Assembly: GCA_009760855.2 (NCBI GenBank)
Contig: WPIO01000006.1
Location: 494,001 to 558,000 of the forward strand
Source: Cristatella mucedo
Taxonomy: Eukaryota; Bryozoa; Phylactolaemata; Cristatellidae
Length of the DNA: 64,000 nucleotides
Direction: 5' to 3'
A program made the position numbers and the translations under genes. Below, in pieces: positions 12,780 to 26,052 of this stretch (position 1 is its first letter; every line of letters begins with the position of its first letter). The notes under the pieces are model-generated. The model was not told where the DNA came from. It did not search any database and saw only the letters and a list, made by a program, of their open reading frames with translations.

Positions 12780-14365
12780 TAACTTCGTTGCTGCGTCAGC
12801 ATTTCTGCCAGCTTAAAGCAAGCGCGTGCGTACGAGTTGGGCAGCCGAGTGAGACAGCTTCGGTCTGCGGTGCCGCTTGAGATGCGCGCGCAGTCAGTGC
12901 TTCGCTGCTTGCGAATTATGCTTATAACGAAATCTCGCTTCAGGCGGCCGAGCTGTTATCGTTTTTCAGTCGGCTATTAACAGCGAGTCCATTTGTTAAG
13001 TATACAGTAGCGTTTACCCCTTACCGGCGGTCCGGGGCGGCGGTAGAGCTCTAATCGTACGGGGCCGATGCAACAGTCAGCCGTAGCTCGCAGCGACAGC
13101 TGCCGGGGTGTGGAGACCGGTAGCTACGGCAGATGCAGACGCCGAACGACCGCTGGCCCGAAGGAAGACCGACTGGGAGTAGGCGCGCCTGCTGCCGGCC
13201 CCATCCCCTCCCCTTGGCGAGGCAGCGGTAGCTCGTCCATATGCGAGCCTCCACGTACTAGCTCTGCAATCCACTATTACTGCGAAGCACGCGATCGCAC
13301 GCATCCCGCTTAGGCCGCGGCTGACGAGCTACGCACGTAAGCTCGCGAAAAGACGTCTCGCCCGGAGGAGCAGCCAGCCGACGCGCCGGCGCGTCTGTCC
13401 GCCGCTTTGAAACGGCGTCCGGCAGCAGGAGTGTCGACGGAAAAGGCAGGACGCGACAGAGCGCGTGCGCCGGCAGGCTGGCGACCGCGAGCGGCGCGCG
13501 GAAGCGGAATAGCATGAGGCCGTGCGCAGGGGCTCCCTCGGCGAGCGGAACCGCGACGGACGAGAGCACTTGCCTGACACCGCAGAAACGATGCAGCTCA
13601 ACGCGAGCGCCCACTCGACTGCGCTCGCCGTCTGCATCGCGTGCGTGGACGCGAGTCAGCACGAGCCGCGCTAGAAGTCAAGTCTGCCGAGTGCTGCGGA
13701 GTGTGCCGAGCGGCACTATGCGAGCGCTGGCGGCGGCTTGGGGGTGAGTGGCAACCGCTTGACCTTTCGAGCTCGCGCATGCGCTCTCGGGTGGCCAGCC
13801 TGCCGCGTCTATTCGCCGGCCGCCCGTGACGCGCGAGGGCGCGTCGTCGCCGCTCGTGATTTATTCGCGCGGCCGGCGCTGACCTAGAGCCTCTGAAATC
13901 TGGCGCGCGCCTCCTCGCTCGAAAGCAGCGTGCAAAGGCCTCCTTGCTCGAAAGCGCGCTCGGTCGATGCGGCTCGAGGCCTGCGGCCGGCGTCAGCCTG
14001 CCGCGCGCCACTCGCCGAGCGGTGGACGGATGTCAACATCCGCACTAACGACATCCCCCGCGGGCAGCGCCAAAACCGCACACCGCATCCAGTGCGTTCT
14101 CCACGCGCTGGCGGGGGTGAGGCAGTGTGCGGTCTCTGTCTCGCTCGCCGCTCGAGCGACTCCCACGCGGTTCGTGCGAGTCGAGCGCTGCTAATTATAT
14201 CGGCCGCGCATCGTAGGAGCCAATTTCGGCTCCTTCGCGCGACGAGCTCCGCCGAATTTAGAGTGGTGGCTGCGCGTCAGCGACGTCGCGGCCGGCATTG
14301 ACGTTCCGTCGGGCGATTGGCCGCATACTGCGCATCGACCCTTTCGTGACGACGAGTAAGCCTAT
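12780..14365. promoter_or_regulatory. GC/CpG-rich stretch, possible CpG island
   Basis: CG dinucleotides are dense across about 1.5 kb, strongest at 13,020-14,350, in contrast with the AT-rich flanks. Several overlapping open frames on both strands are what such composition gives by chance. No TATA box, domain or splice-supported exon was found, so a promoter role is inference. A short direct repeat (TGCTCGAAAGC versus CGCTCGAAAGC) lies near 13915 and 13945. Confidence 0.4.
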
Positions 14366-14675
14366 AGTAATAATAATGATAATAGCAATTAGCGTAACGC
14401 TCTCAGAGAACGCTTTCTAGGCACTCTACGGATTCCGTTAAAAAAGACGCATGGCCGACTGGTCGATGGTAACATCCGCAAGCAAGCAGCAGGTGGTGTA
14501 AGCAGGCAGATGCACACCAAGGACGAATTACAAAGACCCACTAAATGCTATCATGAACAGGTGTGTTTTAAGCTTCTTTTAAATGTCGTCATGTCAAGGT
14601 ACGTTGTTAAGAGCTTCGGTAGGGAATTCCAGGCTTTGGGTGCCTACGAACTAAAGGCGTGGTCTCTCAAGCGAC
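14366..14675 (-). mobile_element. LINE-A copy, short decayed 3' end
   Basis: A minus-strand copy with TAATAATAATGATAATA at its 3' end, then the stem-loop region (GCTCTCAGAGAACGC), then the extreme carboxy-terminal coding segment up to about 14675, where GC-rich DNA resumes. Strongly mutated. Confidence 0.6.
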
Positions 14676-14944
14676 AGCTGAAAACCGGCGGTGCGGTCCA
14701 CTTGTTGTAGCAGCCGCGACGCTGCGCCAACGAGTCGCGAGCACCGGCAGTACTGCCGCCTTAGCTGCCACCCGCCGTCTAGGCGCTACCGGCGCTTCCG
14801 GGTATTGTTCGTGCTCCTGCTTGGCCGCGTCTCGCGGAGCTGCCATTCGGCTAGCAGATCGGCCGCGCCAACGTCGGATTTCGGTCAGTCTTTCTTCGAC
14901 TGCGATAGCCAAACGCGTAGCCAATGCCGAGTTCTCACTCGCTC

Positions 14945-14969
14945 ATTCCACCGAACGGCTTTACACGAA

Positions 14970-15044
<75 letters not shown>

Positions 15045-15066
15045 GTGTAAAGCCGTTCGGTGGAAT
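14945..15066. repeat. perfect palindrome around a TA array
   Basis: The arm ATTCCACCGAACGGCTTTAC at 14945, extended by ACGAATAT, is exactly complementary to the arm ending at 15066. The space between is a TA dinucleotide array (about 14973-15040) that is itself self-complementary. The whole 122 bp could form one hairpin or cruciform. The arm sequence is not part of any repeat family I recognised here. Confidence 0.95.
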
Positions 15067-15070
15067 AGAG

Positions 15071-15360
<290 letters not shown>

Positions 15361-15445
15361 TTGACTTTAGCCATGGCGCTCGAGCCCGCAACCACGGTCC
15401 TCAAATGCATTCACCTTGACCTTGGCTGGTGCCAGCACGCCTCTG

Positions 15446-15975
15446 GAGCAAGCCAGTTCGCGAGCACTCCTAGCGACCCGCCGTGCAACGGTCGCACCAG
15501 TTGTTTGTTGCTGAGCGGATTTCGCGGTCGCAGCCGATCGCTTGCCTAGCGGCCTATTTCGCAGTCGCACGCTGAGTAGCAAAACGCGCCGCCCACCCCG
15601 CCCCACTCGCCGCGAGCTCAGTGCTGCCCAAAACACTTTCGTCGACGTATTTCCGCGAACGTCAGACTGGCTGCTGACGTCGCGAACGTACTCGTAAGCG
15701 CGTCGTGGAGAGGAGCCGGAGATAGCTCAACTTGGCGCAGCGTCGGTAGCTATTTATGACCGTTGTAGGATTTTCCGAAAATCAAACTACTTACAGCTTA
15801 GACGCGTGTAAAGCATGCCTGTTATTTTGAGACGGCAGCCCGAAAGAAGTTACGCGCTTGCGGGCATCCGAATGTTCGTCCGTTGCGCCCACCTCGCGGT
15901 CGGCATTGGCCGCCGCCTCAGCCGCGAGAGCTGCCGCCGTAGCTTCGCCGGCTCTTAGCGACCGTACTAGTCAGC
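15446..15975. other. GC-rich stretch, no gene recognised
   Basis: CpG-rich sequence resembling 12.8-14.36 kb in composition. No exon or repeat family was supported. Confidence 0.4.
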
Positions 15976-16097
15976 ACGAACGGGCGCGCCTGCCTATTGT
16001 TGTGCTCTTGGTGTTCAAATGCATTCATGGCTGCCCCTACTTCTACTAGGGTTCATGAATCGGGTATCTCAAGCGAGAAGCCCAGATGAAGCAAGAC

Positions 16098-16345
16098 GAT
16101 AATAATGGTAAATAACAGTGACGAGACGCTACTATAACGCCACAGCAGAACTAAATCTCCGCTAAAGCACTTCACATATGCTGGAAAGAAAGCATTTCCG
16201 TTTATTAGTGCTAACATGCGCAGTGTCCATACGAAGTAGCACTCCGGGGAGGACTCAAACTGGAAAGAAGAAATACTGTAACGTCATTCGTTAGCTTCGT
16301 TTTAAATATCGCCAAGTCGAGGGATATCGTGACGTCAGTCGAAAT
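16098..16345 (-). mobile_element. LINE-A copy, strongly decayed 3' end
   Basis: The minus-strand tail (AACTAAATCTCCGCTAAAGC, then CACTTCACATATGCTGG) and the following region equivalent to the last coding codons can be aligned to better copies with many mismatches. Similarity fades after about 16345, and 16345-16720 is unassigned. Confidence 0.45.
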
Positions 16346-16719
16346 TATTCTTTAGGAGCGTACGAGAAGGTAAGAGAGCAAGCACGGTATGCATTTTCAG
16401 TATTTCTCAGAACTTTGTCGCCGCGCTGCGGCCTGCTCTCCCTCAGGAACTGCAGCGAATCGCTGTATAACTTAGTGGCAACCAGGCGGTCAATAAACCC
16501 GGCGGCCACTCTTCAAGTGCGCTCACGGAGTAATGAGTGTTCAGTGTGCGATGCACCAATAAGAATACGAGACTTGATCGTCGATGACGCCCTCCATCTT
16601 TTCGCAGTGACCTAGACTTGCCCAAATCGACTAAGTTTGATCCACAAACCACTGGCCTGTACGGGATTCGTGCGGCTAGCTCAATATATAATCTGGTGGT
16701 AGAGTAATAAATAAATACT

Positions 16720-16880
16720 AGCCGATTTAGCAGCCTCTTTTTATAGCGGCAGAAGAGCCTTAAAGGCTATCACGAGCGCTTGCAGTGGCAATGAAGGATC
16801 GTCCACCGCAGGATTCGAACCCACGACCTTGGTATTGAGGTCTTTAAGAGAAACCGCCTCACCTATGGTATCATCGCGGC
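16720..16880 (-). repeat. SINE-B copy
   Basis: Minus-strand tRNA-derived SINE. The head GCCGCGATGATACCATAGGT is followed by the B-box region GGTCGTGGGTTCGAATCCTG, the body GGCTATCACGAGCGC in the opposite sense, and the end AGAGGCTGCTAAATCGGC. The 3' flank continues CTAGTATTTATTTATT, shared with the copy at 28817-28975, so this probably belongs to the tail. Confidence 0.8.
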
Positions 16881-17099
16881 TCACCAATTGCTCACCAATA
16901 GTAGAGCAGGATTTATTGCTAGTTCCACATACAATTTCTTGCAATTTACAGCCTCTTTCAAGTAATCTTTCAAATTGCTTGTATTGAGTCCCTGTAACAG
17001 CAAGCTTCCTTAGCTGGCAGTAATCTACTACCACTCCAACGTACCGATTATTGCTTGATTTCAAACTTTTGTGATATCACCGGCTCTGTATTACATAAA

Positions 17100-18430
17100 T
17101 CGTCGCGTCCTTGTACTGGATAATTTTAATACTAATTTTGACCATTCAAGTGACCTCATGCGTGACGAATCCGTACAGCGACTGATTCTTGGTCACTTTT
17201 CACTCATGTGGGTTAGCCAACTCCTATAAAATGTCACACACTCAATTCTGCACATCTGACCACACAGAGAACATATTCATTCTGTAGTTTGTATATATCT
17301 TCAACTTCAAAATCATCAGTGAATCGAGAAACCATAAGAATCTTGCAGTTGACACTAAGCGCAAGAAACCTCATCTACGTCTCTTCTGCTTAATCCTCCA
17401 CCTAACATTCCCTAACTGGTGAAATGCTGAAATACGACACTAGCAGATGTTAAGCATGAGTTTGGAACTCTAAGAGCATTGCACGTGGTACCAGAAAGCC
17501 CCTAGCTGGCTGCAGACATTAAGCTAGTTATGGCTACTAAGCCGAAGCTTTCGAAAGCATTCAAACGATCAGGACTAACTGCCTATTTATTGACATGCTA
17601 GAAGTATTATGATCCATCCAAGCTACAATAAATTCTAGTTTCTGCTAAAATCCTAAGGGAATCCCATATGCAAAATAAAAAACTTCAGACATCGACCACC
17701 AACTATTTCCTTAACTGCTTTTAGGTCAGCACCTTACCCAGTGGTCTTTGTGACGATCTAGCAGATCGTTTCCCTAGCTTACTTGTCAGAAAGATTGATA
17801 AGATCTTATAGTACATTATATTTTAGCAATCCCACAACAATCATAATCCAACCCTACTTGCTATACCTCAATGTTCACCTTTAAGTCTGCCATTAGAGAC
17901 CCAATCTCGAAATTCATCTTTCGCTCACAGAAAATGAATCACTATTTAGACCCCGTACCTAATATTAGCCTTCTGATATTACTTAAATCACCCACTGCCT
18001 TGCATAACTAAGACTGCTAATATGCCGATAGCCATATCTCTGCATCCTTAAAAAAAGGCTGTTGTCGTGCCACTAATTGAGCCGTAAGCAGTCGACACTT
18101 GACCAGGATAACTTAATCAACTTCCTTCCACTCTCCCTGCTTTCATTCCCATTAAAGACACCTCAACGAGAAGTGGCTGATTACTATAAATCGTATTTAA
18201 AAAATTAAAACTACGCAAGTGATTCAAGTAAGATTTTTAGAGCTAATCACTCCACTGAGTCTGCACTCCCGTTAGTGTAAAACGACCTTCTCGGAAATGA
18301 TGGCTTGCCTAGAGTCTCCGGGCTAGTTCTGTTTGATCTTTTGGTATCGTTTCCTATTAGTGGACTAAAAGTCCTCTTTGAGATCCTATTATTTCCCCTA
18401 GCATAATTGGTATTGCCCTGATATAATTTA
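17100..18430 (+). mobile_element. LINE-A-like copy, ancient, reaching upstream of the reverse transcriptase
   Basis: A heavily mutated plus-strand copy, the only one here that seems to extend into the linker between endonuclease and reverse transcriptase. Near 17535 broken frames resemble the Lys/Arg-rich post-endonuclease segment. Near 17745 LCDDLADRFPSLLVRKIDKI resembles the conserved LADFFxxKIxxI segment. Near 18105 QDNLIN.LPLSLLSF matches the NLSNYYPVSLLPF start of the reverse transcriptase in the 54-kb copy. Coverage is patchy and the left limit is uncertain. Confidence 0.5.
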
Positions 18431-18599
18431 GGTCATATCTCGGTTGGATGGGGTTAGTAGTTCAACAAAGCCCGCTCTCATGTTCATCGATGTGCTTAAT
18501 GGTGGACGCAGATGCACTGATGTCGGATTAGTCTATAGCTTGGTGAGGACCGTGTTTATTAATTTAAGCTATGGCCGACTTCTTATGGATTTGTGTAAC

Positions 18600-18880
18600 T
18601 TAATGGAATGTATTGCCACCTGTAATTCACAAAGCCACAAAAGCAAAGTGGGCGTTGCACAGGAGAGTTGTCTCAAGTGCACTCAAAGCCTAAGCGGCTT
18701 TCGGTCCGCATTCGGTAGCCAACAGACTTCCTCTCACGCAACGAAGAGAAAGTGAGAAGCATAGCAGAGTCAGGAGAGCAGTTGAGACGGCGAGGAGAGC
18801 CTGGAAGTAGTGACTCGGGACGGTTGGAAAGGACGTGCCATAGTCGGCAGCAGGAGAGTAGTTGTTGTTGCATAAGATTT
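18600..18880 (-). mobile_element. LINE-B 3' end
   Basis: A minus-strand fragment matching the copies at 21.2, 56.9 and 62.6 kb. It has the segment GAGAAGCATAGCAGAGTCAG and the 3' non-coding part with the GTTGGCTACCGAATGCGGAC motif (minus strand), ending near the GTGAATTACAGGTGGCAATA end. It interrupts the LINE-A-like copy that resumes at about 19020. Confidence 0.65.
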
Positions 18881-19019
18881 TGCCGATGTAATCGTCAAGC
18901 TCAATCTATTCTTTCAGATTTAAGCAGACGATGCACAGCTGTGCACGAACTTTGATCCTCGTCGGCTTTCTAGTACGCCAAACTTTCGTCGCTTCCTTGT
19001 GGTGTGAAGCACTTGCGTT

Positions 19020-19640
19020 TTGAACTAACTTAGGTAAGAACCTTGCTCAGATCGAATGGGATAACACCTATCTACTAGTTATGGGCGCACCTAGTGCTAC
19101 ACAGACATTAAAAGCCTTCAAAATAGTCTCGGCCAGCATGTCTCCTGTAGCGTCTGCATGCAATCTGGGTGACATTTTCCAAAGCTTCATGTCTCTAGAT
19201 GTCTACACCTGCTCCACAGTCAAGGCAGCCTACTATCAGTTACGACTACGATTATCACAATTTGGGCCTGCTTTGGAAGGGATACCATAGTAAGGTTTCT
19301 CTGTGAATTTGTAACATCCTGTATAGACTTCTGTAACTCCCCGCTTGCAGGTCTCCCGGGCCTGTGCAAAAAGACGCTTACTCTCGGGGTAAAACTGCGC
19401 AGCTCAAGTTTGACTTTTCTGAACGTCGCAAAACAGCGTTGCAACTACTTTATACTGAGCTCCACGCGTCTCAATCAGTCAATGTATCGACTTGAAGCTT
19501 GTGTCACCGACCTTTTCAGGTTCCTTCATTCTCTTGCTGCGCTCATCGGAAATACTGGCCAATTATACTCTCTTTCGAAACAAGTTCTCTTCTCACTCAC
19601 CCCAAGTCATCGCGTGTCCCCTAAATAACTTCAAAACGTG
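19020..19640 (+). mobile_element. LINE-A-like fragment, continuation of the 17.1-kb copy
   Basis: Plus-strand similarity resumes with the LLVMGAPSATQTLKAFKI segment and the SMSPVASACNLGDIFQS motif, then runs through a decayed carboxy terminus. It is probably the same ancient insertion, split by LINE-B. Confidence 0.55.
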
Positions 19641-19955
19641 CGGAGACATTTCATTTGGAGGGGATTTCTAAGGCTACAGAATGTATTTGCATAGCATATC
19701 GAGAGGGATTTTCAGTTACGCTCGTGACTGCCTTCGTGTTGACCTAACAAAGATTAAATTTCTCGTGCGTCGACGATCAAAGGTTAAATTATCAAAATTA
19801 TCAAAGATTACATTTCTCGTGCTTTTTGCATTCAATGCGAAGATTAAGCGATAACTGCAGCGCTGTTTACCCACTGGTATAGAGTCGCAAGCAAGTAACA
19901 CACTGGCCTACAAGATTTCAGGGTGAGTCGTTCGTAAAGCAGCTCACCTCGGATT
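19641..19955. other. no gene recognised
   Basis: Short unassigned stretch with two AAAGATTA(A/C)ATTTCTCGTGC repeats at about 19749 and 19803. Confidence 0.4.
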
Positions 19956-19959
19956 CTGG

Positions 19960-20585
19960 CTTATCCACAGGAACGTTGAACGGTACACAACGTCTTTAAC
20001 TCTCTGCCTGCAGGTCTGCCCGCCTGTGCAATCAGGTGCTTACAGTTGGTGCAAAACTCTGAAGCTACGCTTGTCTTTCGTGAGCGGCGCGGTTGCCGCA
20101 TCACATCGCTTCTCGCCAACATGTACCGGCTCCCAAAAAAGCAGCGTATAGAATTGAAGGTTTTGTCACACACATCTAGGTCCCTTCGTTCTCTTACTCC
20201 ACCCTATCTATAAAAACTTTCATCCACCTCGTTAGGCAACGTATCAACCGTTCTTCTGGCTAAAGTCGCTTAGCTATACCTGCCACTAACCTGAAATCCT
20301 TTGGCGACCGTGTTTTTAGTTCGTATACTGCCAAAGCCTGGAACTCACTTCCGATTGACATCACGACATCCCTTGACTTGAAGAGATTTACAAAGAAGCT
20401 AACAACGCAGCTAGTTGTCACAGCATTTGGTGGTCATTGTGATTTTATTCCTTGTGTGCTTCTGCATGCCGACAATGTGCATGCTACCACTATCCGTTTG
20501 ATCATGCTTCCTTTAAAGCACATGTAAAGTGCTTGGAAAGAGATTAAGTTCTCCGAGGGCGCTATACAAAGACATTATTATTATT
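19960..20585 (+). mobile_element. LINE-A copy, 3' part
   Basis: A plus-strand copy beginning at the CNSLPAGLPACAIR-equivalent region. The carboxy-terminal NLKSFGDRVFSSY and KAWNSLPID motifs are in broken frames. The stem-loop tail (AGTGCTTGGAAAGAGATTAA) runs into ATTATTATTATT near 20573. Confidence 0.75.
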
Positions 20586-20589
20586 AAGA

Positions 20590-21165
20590 GAATTATAATG
20601 AGTTCTTCTCCTGTGCCAAGAGTCAGTCACTCTCTAGTGCGCCACTCTTCAATGTTGCCACGTTCCTTCTGTAAGAAAGCCACGATATTGGTAGAATGCA
20701 GCATACAATGTACCAATAATAAGCAAACGATAATCGTCTGGCATTTGTTTGCTTTATAAATAGATCCTACGGCATGTTGTAGCATTACGGAGAATAAGAG
20801 GCATGTGTGATAATAATGCAACAATAATAATAATGATAATACTAATATTACTTATGATAATAAGAATAATAAGGAGGTGCCCTACAAAAAATAAATCTTT
20901 TCCCATTGACTTCGCAGGGGTTATAGGGAAAATATTTCGACAATAACGATAGAATAAACAACTACAGTACGCATGATCCCACATTGAGATAAACAGTTGG
21001 TTTGTCAGTTTCGCATTAGATATTATATATTCATGTTGTATTGCCACGTTAGGTGGTAGAGAGATATATGCTTCAGGTGCATGAAAAGTAAAGCAAAATC
21101 TTGGAAAAGCAAAATCTCGGAAACACTTGAGATTGTTAATAAACAAGGCTAAATGATTTGAGTCT
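20590..21165. other. AT-rich sequence, no gene recognised
   Basis: Includes irregular AATAAT runs (20812-20875). No transposon body or exon border was found. Confidence 0.45.
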
Positions 21166-21169
21166 GACT

Positions 21170-22365
<1,196 letters not shown>

Positions 22366-22369
22366 GTAG

Positions 22370-22990
22370 AGCTTGCAGTATGATTGCACCTGAGCACTGG
22401 TTGACCATCAAGCAGGGCATCGACTTCAAGGTCACTATCATTCACTCTTAGGTCCCTTCCTTCTCTTGCTCAAGCCGACCTTTCCGAGCTACTTCTCAAT
22501 CGTGCAAGCTAACGTGCCACCCGCTCTTATGACTCGAGTCGTTTATCTGTGCCTCGAACCAACCTCAAATTAATCAGTGACCACATCTAGTTGTTAGTAT
22601 TAAAGCCTTAAACTCAATCCCGAATGACGTCACGACACTCTCTGACTTGACGATATATAAACAGATGCTTAAATGCACCCGTTCCTCACAGCATCTTCTG
22701 GGTCCATGTGAATCAACTTTTATGTGCATATTATTGCTGCCACGATGGTTCGGCCCAGTGGTTAAGGTGCTCGCCCCGACCAAGGTCTGGCTGAGGTCGT
22801 GGGCTCGAGCCCCGTGGCATATGTGAAGCGCCTGAATAGAGATTAAGTTCTGTTATGGCTATACACAGGTGAATTGTATACCGTTTATGTTAACTGCTGT
22901 GTGATGCTTCTTTTAAAGTACTCCTAGTTTGCTAGAAAAAGATTGAGTTCTCCGAGAGCGCTAATAATGTGCTATTATTATTATTGTTAT
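22370..22990 (+). mobile_element. LINE-A copy split by a SINE-A
   Basis: Plus-strand carboxy-terminal region from the LHWLTIKQGIDFK-like segment (about 22400) through broken NLK and KALNSI motifs to 22740. The tail, with CTAGAAAAAGATTGAGTTCT and (ATT)n, then resumes at about 22890-22990. The SINE-A between the two parts shows it inserted after this LINE copy. Confidence 0.75.
22742..22878 (+). repeat. SINE-A copy nested in LINE-A
   Basis: Complete tRNA-derived SINE. The A-box region is GGTTCGGCCCAGTGGTTAAG and the B-box region is GTCGTGGGCTCGAGCCCC. The body is CATATGTGAAGCGCCTGAAT, followed by AGAGATTAAGTTCTGTTATGGC, the same 3' stem-loop tail as LINE-A. Confidence 0.85.
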
Positions 22991-23304
22991 TATGCTGACA
23001 TAGAAAAGGCCGCGATGGTGACGACGATAAGATCGTCGTATATAGTCTGAATGTATCCGTATCCGCGTGTTTAAGTGTCCAGCAAAAGTAACTCGTGATT
23101 TTTTTCAACCTTTATCGCAATTGGCGTGGCTTACCCCATACCTGAAAATCCTGGCTCCACTAATGCCTGTAAATGCTTAACTGATCTGACACTACTCATT
23201 CCACAGTCCTTGGCAGTATTGGCAATTGGGAGAGACTAGGTAGACATTTTGCAAGTTCTCGCAGTCAAGTGTCGACTTACTAATTAGTGACCTTGACTAT
23301 AGCT

Positions 23305-23398
23305 TCTATGAAAGATGTAAAGCGTCTAGAAAGAGATTGAGTTCTCTGAGGGCGCTTTATCAAGTGCATTACTATTATTTCTATTATTATTATTATTA
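23305..23398 (+). mobile_element. LINE-A tail-only insertion
   Basis: Only the last part of the element is present: GTAAAGCGTCTAGAAAGAGA, the loop, GGGCGCTTTATC and an ATT-rich end. It abuts, at about 23399, a fragment in the opposite orientation. Confidence 0.8.
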
Positions 23399-23510
23399 AA
23401 GAGGCTGGGACAGACCCTAAGGCTAAGGATAGATTTACCGTGCTAGCTTTGCATGGCAGCAGCAGATCTAGGCACGTCCGAATGAGAACAATGGGTTCGA
23501 GAAAAGAGAA
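23399..23510 (-). mobile_element. LINE-A fragment upstream of the reverse transcriptase
   Basis: Minus-strand DNA from GCTGGGACAGACCCTAAGGC to about 23510 aligns with 54718-54800, where the coding sense gives INMSLASGHVPAPFKKA. It is a small internal piece with no 3' end. Confidence 0.6.
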
Positions 23511-23519
23511 GGCTAGCAG

Positions 23520-24190
23520 TCTTCTCAGACTGGGTCCTAGTAGGTAGCCGAGTTTTACATAAAAATACTGCTCGTTACTGCGATCCCACACACCGTATTT
23601 GCATACATAAATACACTGCAAGTCGGTAATTGTGCACCGTCTTTTTACCAGCATATCCACTGCTAAAGCTAGAGATTAAGCGAGAAAGGGCGAGACAGCG
23701 GGCTCGAGCTCCCATTGAAAGATCATGACGGCCAGCTGTACGGCATGCTGCCCAAGTGGGCTTTCCTATGGTTGGCTGCTTCTTAAAAGGCTTTGGTGTG
23801 GTGCAATGCACTGTCTAATCCTAGCTACATCAAGCCTCCGTTTTCGCGATTCAGCTCTCCCCTGCGATTGGCTCGCATGGACCGTTTATTCACCTTTAAG
23901 TGCCTCCAGGGTATAAGTTCTAAGCGCCAGCTGATGAGGCAATTTGTTCCATCGACTAGCTCCTGGACGGCGAGGCTACATTACTACATTAGAGCTACAT
24001 TAGGCATACATAATTTGGGCACCGGACCGCCTTCCTCGACACGCATTATCGACTCTCCCCATATCGTTTCTTTACATTCTAGACAGGATTTTAGAGCGCT
24101 GGAAATTAGTGCAGTGTGCAGGCGGCTGACGAGAAGGAAAGCCGTACGTTTTATTTTTATTAAGCTTCCCTTTTCATCGATTTTTCGTTG
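23520..24190. other. no gene recognised
   Basis: Unassigned sequence. The plus-strand frame 23793-24257 shows no domain and no convincing splice borders. Confidence 0.4.
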
Positions 24191-24718
24191 CTACTGTAAG
24201 GGCTGTACGCTTAACCTATCTCTAACGACAGCTTCCTGCGCCCGACCGACGCTCTAGCGCCGCGAGCGAACGAGCGAGCGAAAACTGCAGCAGGAATCCC
24301 TCGGTGGCTCCTGCTGCAGCTCCCTCTAGAGCCAGCGCTCGCCTGGCTCTTTAATCGTGAACTGGGACTGAGCCGGGGGGGGGGGAGCAATTACCACATC
24401 CCCCCCCCCCCGCCTCCGCCCCGCCGCCGTGCCCTGCCCCCCCCCCCCCCCGCGGACGGAGGGCATTACCTACATATCCCGGAGCAAATTTCCCGAGATC
24501 CAAGGGGTAGGAGCAGTGTACCTTGCCCCCACAACCTGAAAATCCCGACCTCGTCCTCTCAACCTGAACATCCGGGCTTCGCCCAAGTTCGCGAACGCCG
24601 CATATTTCCCTTTTTAGGAAGCTAGTACCTGGAGGCGTCATACCTCGGCCCGCCGAAAGCGACTAGAAATTCGCCGATGGGAGATCGCATTTATCGCGAC
24701 TAAAACTTGAGCGAGAGG

Positions 24719-24719
24719 G

Positions 24720-24815
<96 letters not shown>
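24719..24815. repeat. (GA)n microsatellite
   Basis: About 97 bp of GA, nearly pure, starting from GAGCGAGAGGGAGCGAGAG. It is not associated with LINE-B sequence, unlike the array at 21229. Confidence 0.95.
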
Positions 24816-24818
<3 letters not shown>

Positions 24819-25983
24819 ATGTTAGCTCGTAACTAATCTGGCAGGGTGAGACGAAATTACATGCTGTGAACCCATGTTGTTCCAGCGCTACCATCCGGTT
24901 GCGGTAACGCTGAGGTCTATTAGAGCAAAACACTCTCGAGAAGGAGAGACGCCGTTTTCCCACGTGCGGCTGAGCTTCAAATGCAGCCTTCGGGTATCAG
25001 ATTTACCAATGAGGCCAGCGAGAGGTCAGGTGACCTTACCAGGCTTGGCATGTTCAGGTCAGCTGCTGCTGCTTTTGCCGCTCGGTGCTGTCTAGATTTC
25101 GCATACCTTTGCACCCTGCGTTTGTGCACCGAGCGGGTTGCGTTGCTGCTTGCACATATATGGCATCGCTGTGACAGCGTGAGCCTCAGCGGCAGCTGCG
25201 TCAGCTGCTGCTGCTATCACACCAGCCTCGGCCTCGGCCGTCATTCGCTGCTGCGACGCCGGCGGCTGAAGACAGCTAATGTCAACGGCAGTTGTGTGTA
25301 GTCGTGCTTGACCGACTGAACGAGACCATCTACGCGAACTCAAAAGCACCAAGTTCTTCCTGGGCGCCAGCGGCGCGAATGTCTCCTACAAATGTCGATG
25401 CAAGCGAATGTCCTGCAAATGTCGAGGAAAAATGTCGCAAAGCGACGTCTCCTGCAAATCGGTAGCCTCGGGACGCGGACCAATTTAGAGAGGGCACTCA
25501 GCATTTCCCGTCGAGCTGGCGACAGCTCCCGATTGACCGATGCTTCCTAACGACTCGAGGCCATTTCTCGCGCACGCGTCCGATCGCAATGCAGCGGCAA
25601 TTAGCTATACGTCGGCGTGCTGAGACCGCAGCGATAGGCTAGCCGCGCCGGACCGTCGCTCCCCGCTTCCGACCGGCTTCCGCAGCCGGAAGTGGCGCCC
25701 CGCTGCGTTCTGTAAGGTTCGCCGCCGCCATCGCACGGGCGGGCAGGGGGCGAAGCCACCGCAGAAGCTGTTCGCGTAGGGGCAAAGTCTCAGCAGCCGT
25801 CGTCCCAGAGCCGGCGTACCCAACCGCCGCAGAATCTGAAATCAAATACGGCTGAACCGCGCCCGTGCGTTAACCCATTATCGTCTCGCACCTGCTGCCC
25901 GAAAATCGAGCGACTGTCCGGAGCCGCTACCTCGCGAACCACTGCATGGCTGCTCTTTTTATAGCCTTGCGTCCAAGAGAGCT

Positions 25984-25985
<2 letters not shown>

Positions 25986-26050
<65 letters not shown>
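25986..26050. repeat. (CGG)n trinucleotide array, about 21 units
   Basis: A pure GGC/CGG array within the CpG-rich block. In one frame it reads poly-Gly and on the other strand poly-Pro. Such arrays are typical of 5' untranslated regions or promoters. No coding call is made. Confidence 0.95.

Positions 26051-26052
<2 letters not shown>

Noticed and set aside
13258-14301. Several overlapping frames of 100-137 residues on both strands
   Set aside because: GC-rich composition artefacts; no start context, domain or exon border.
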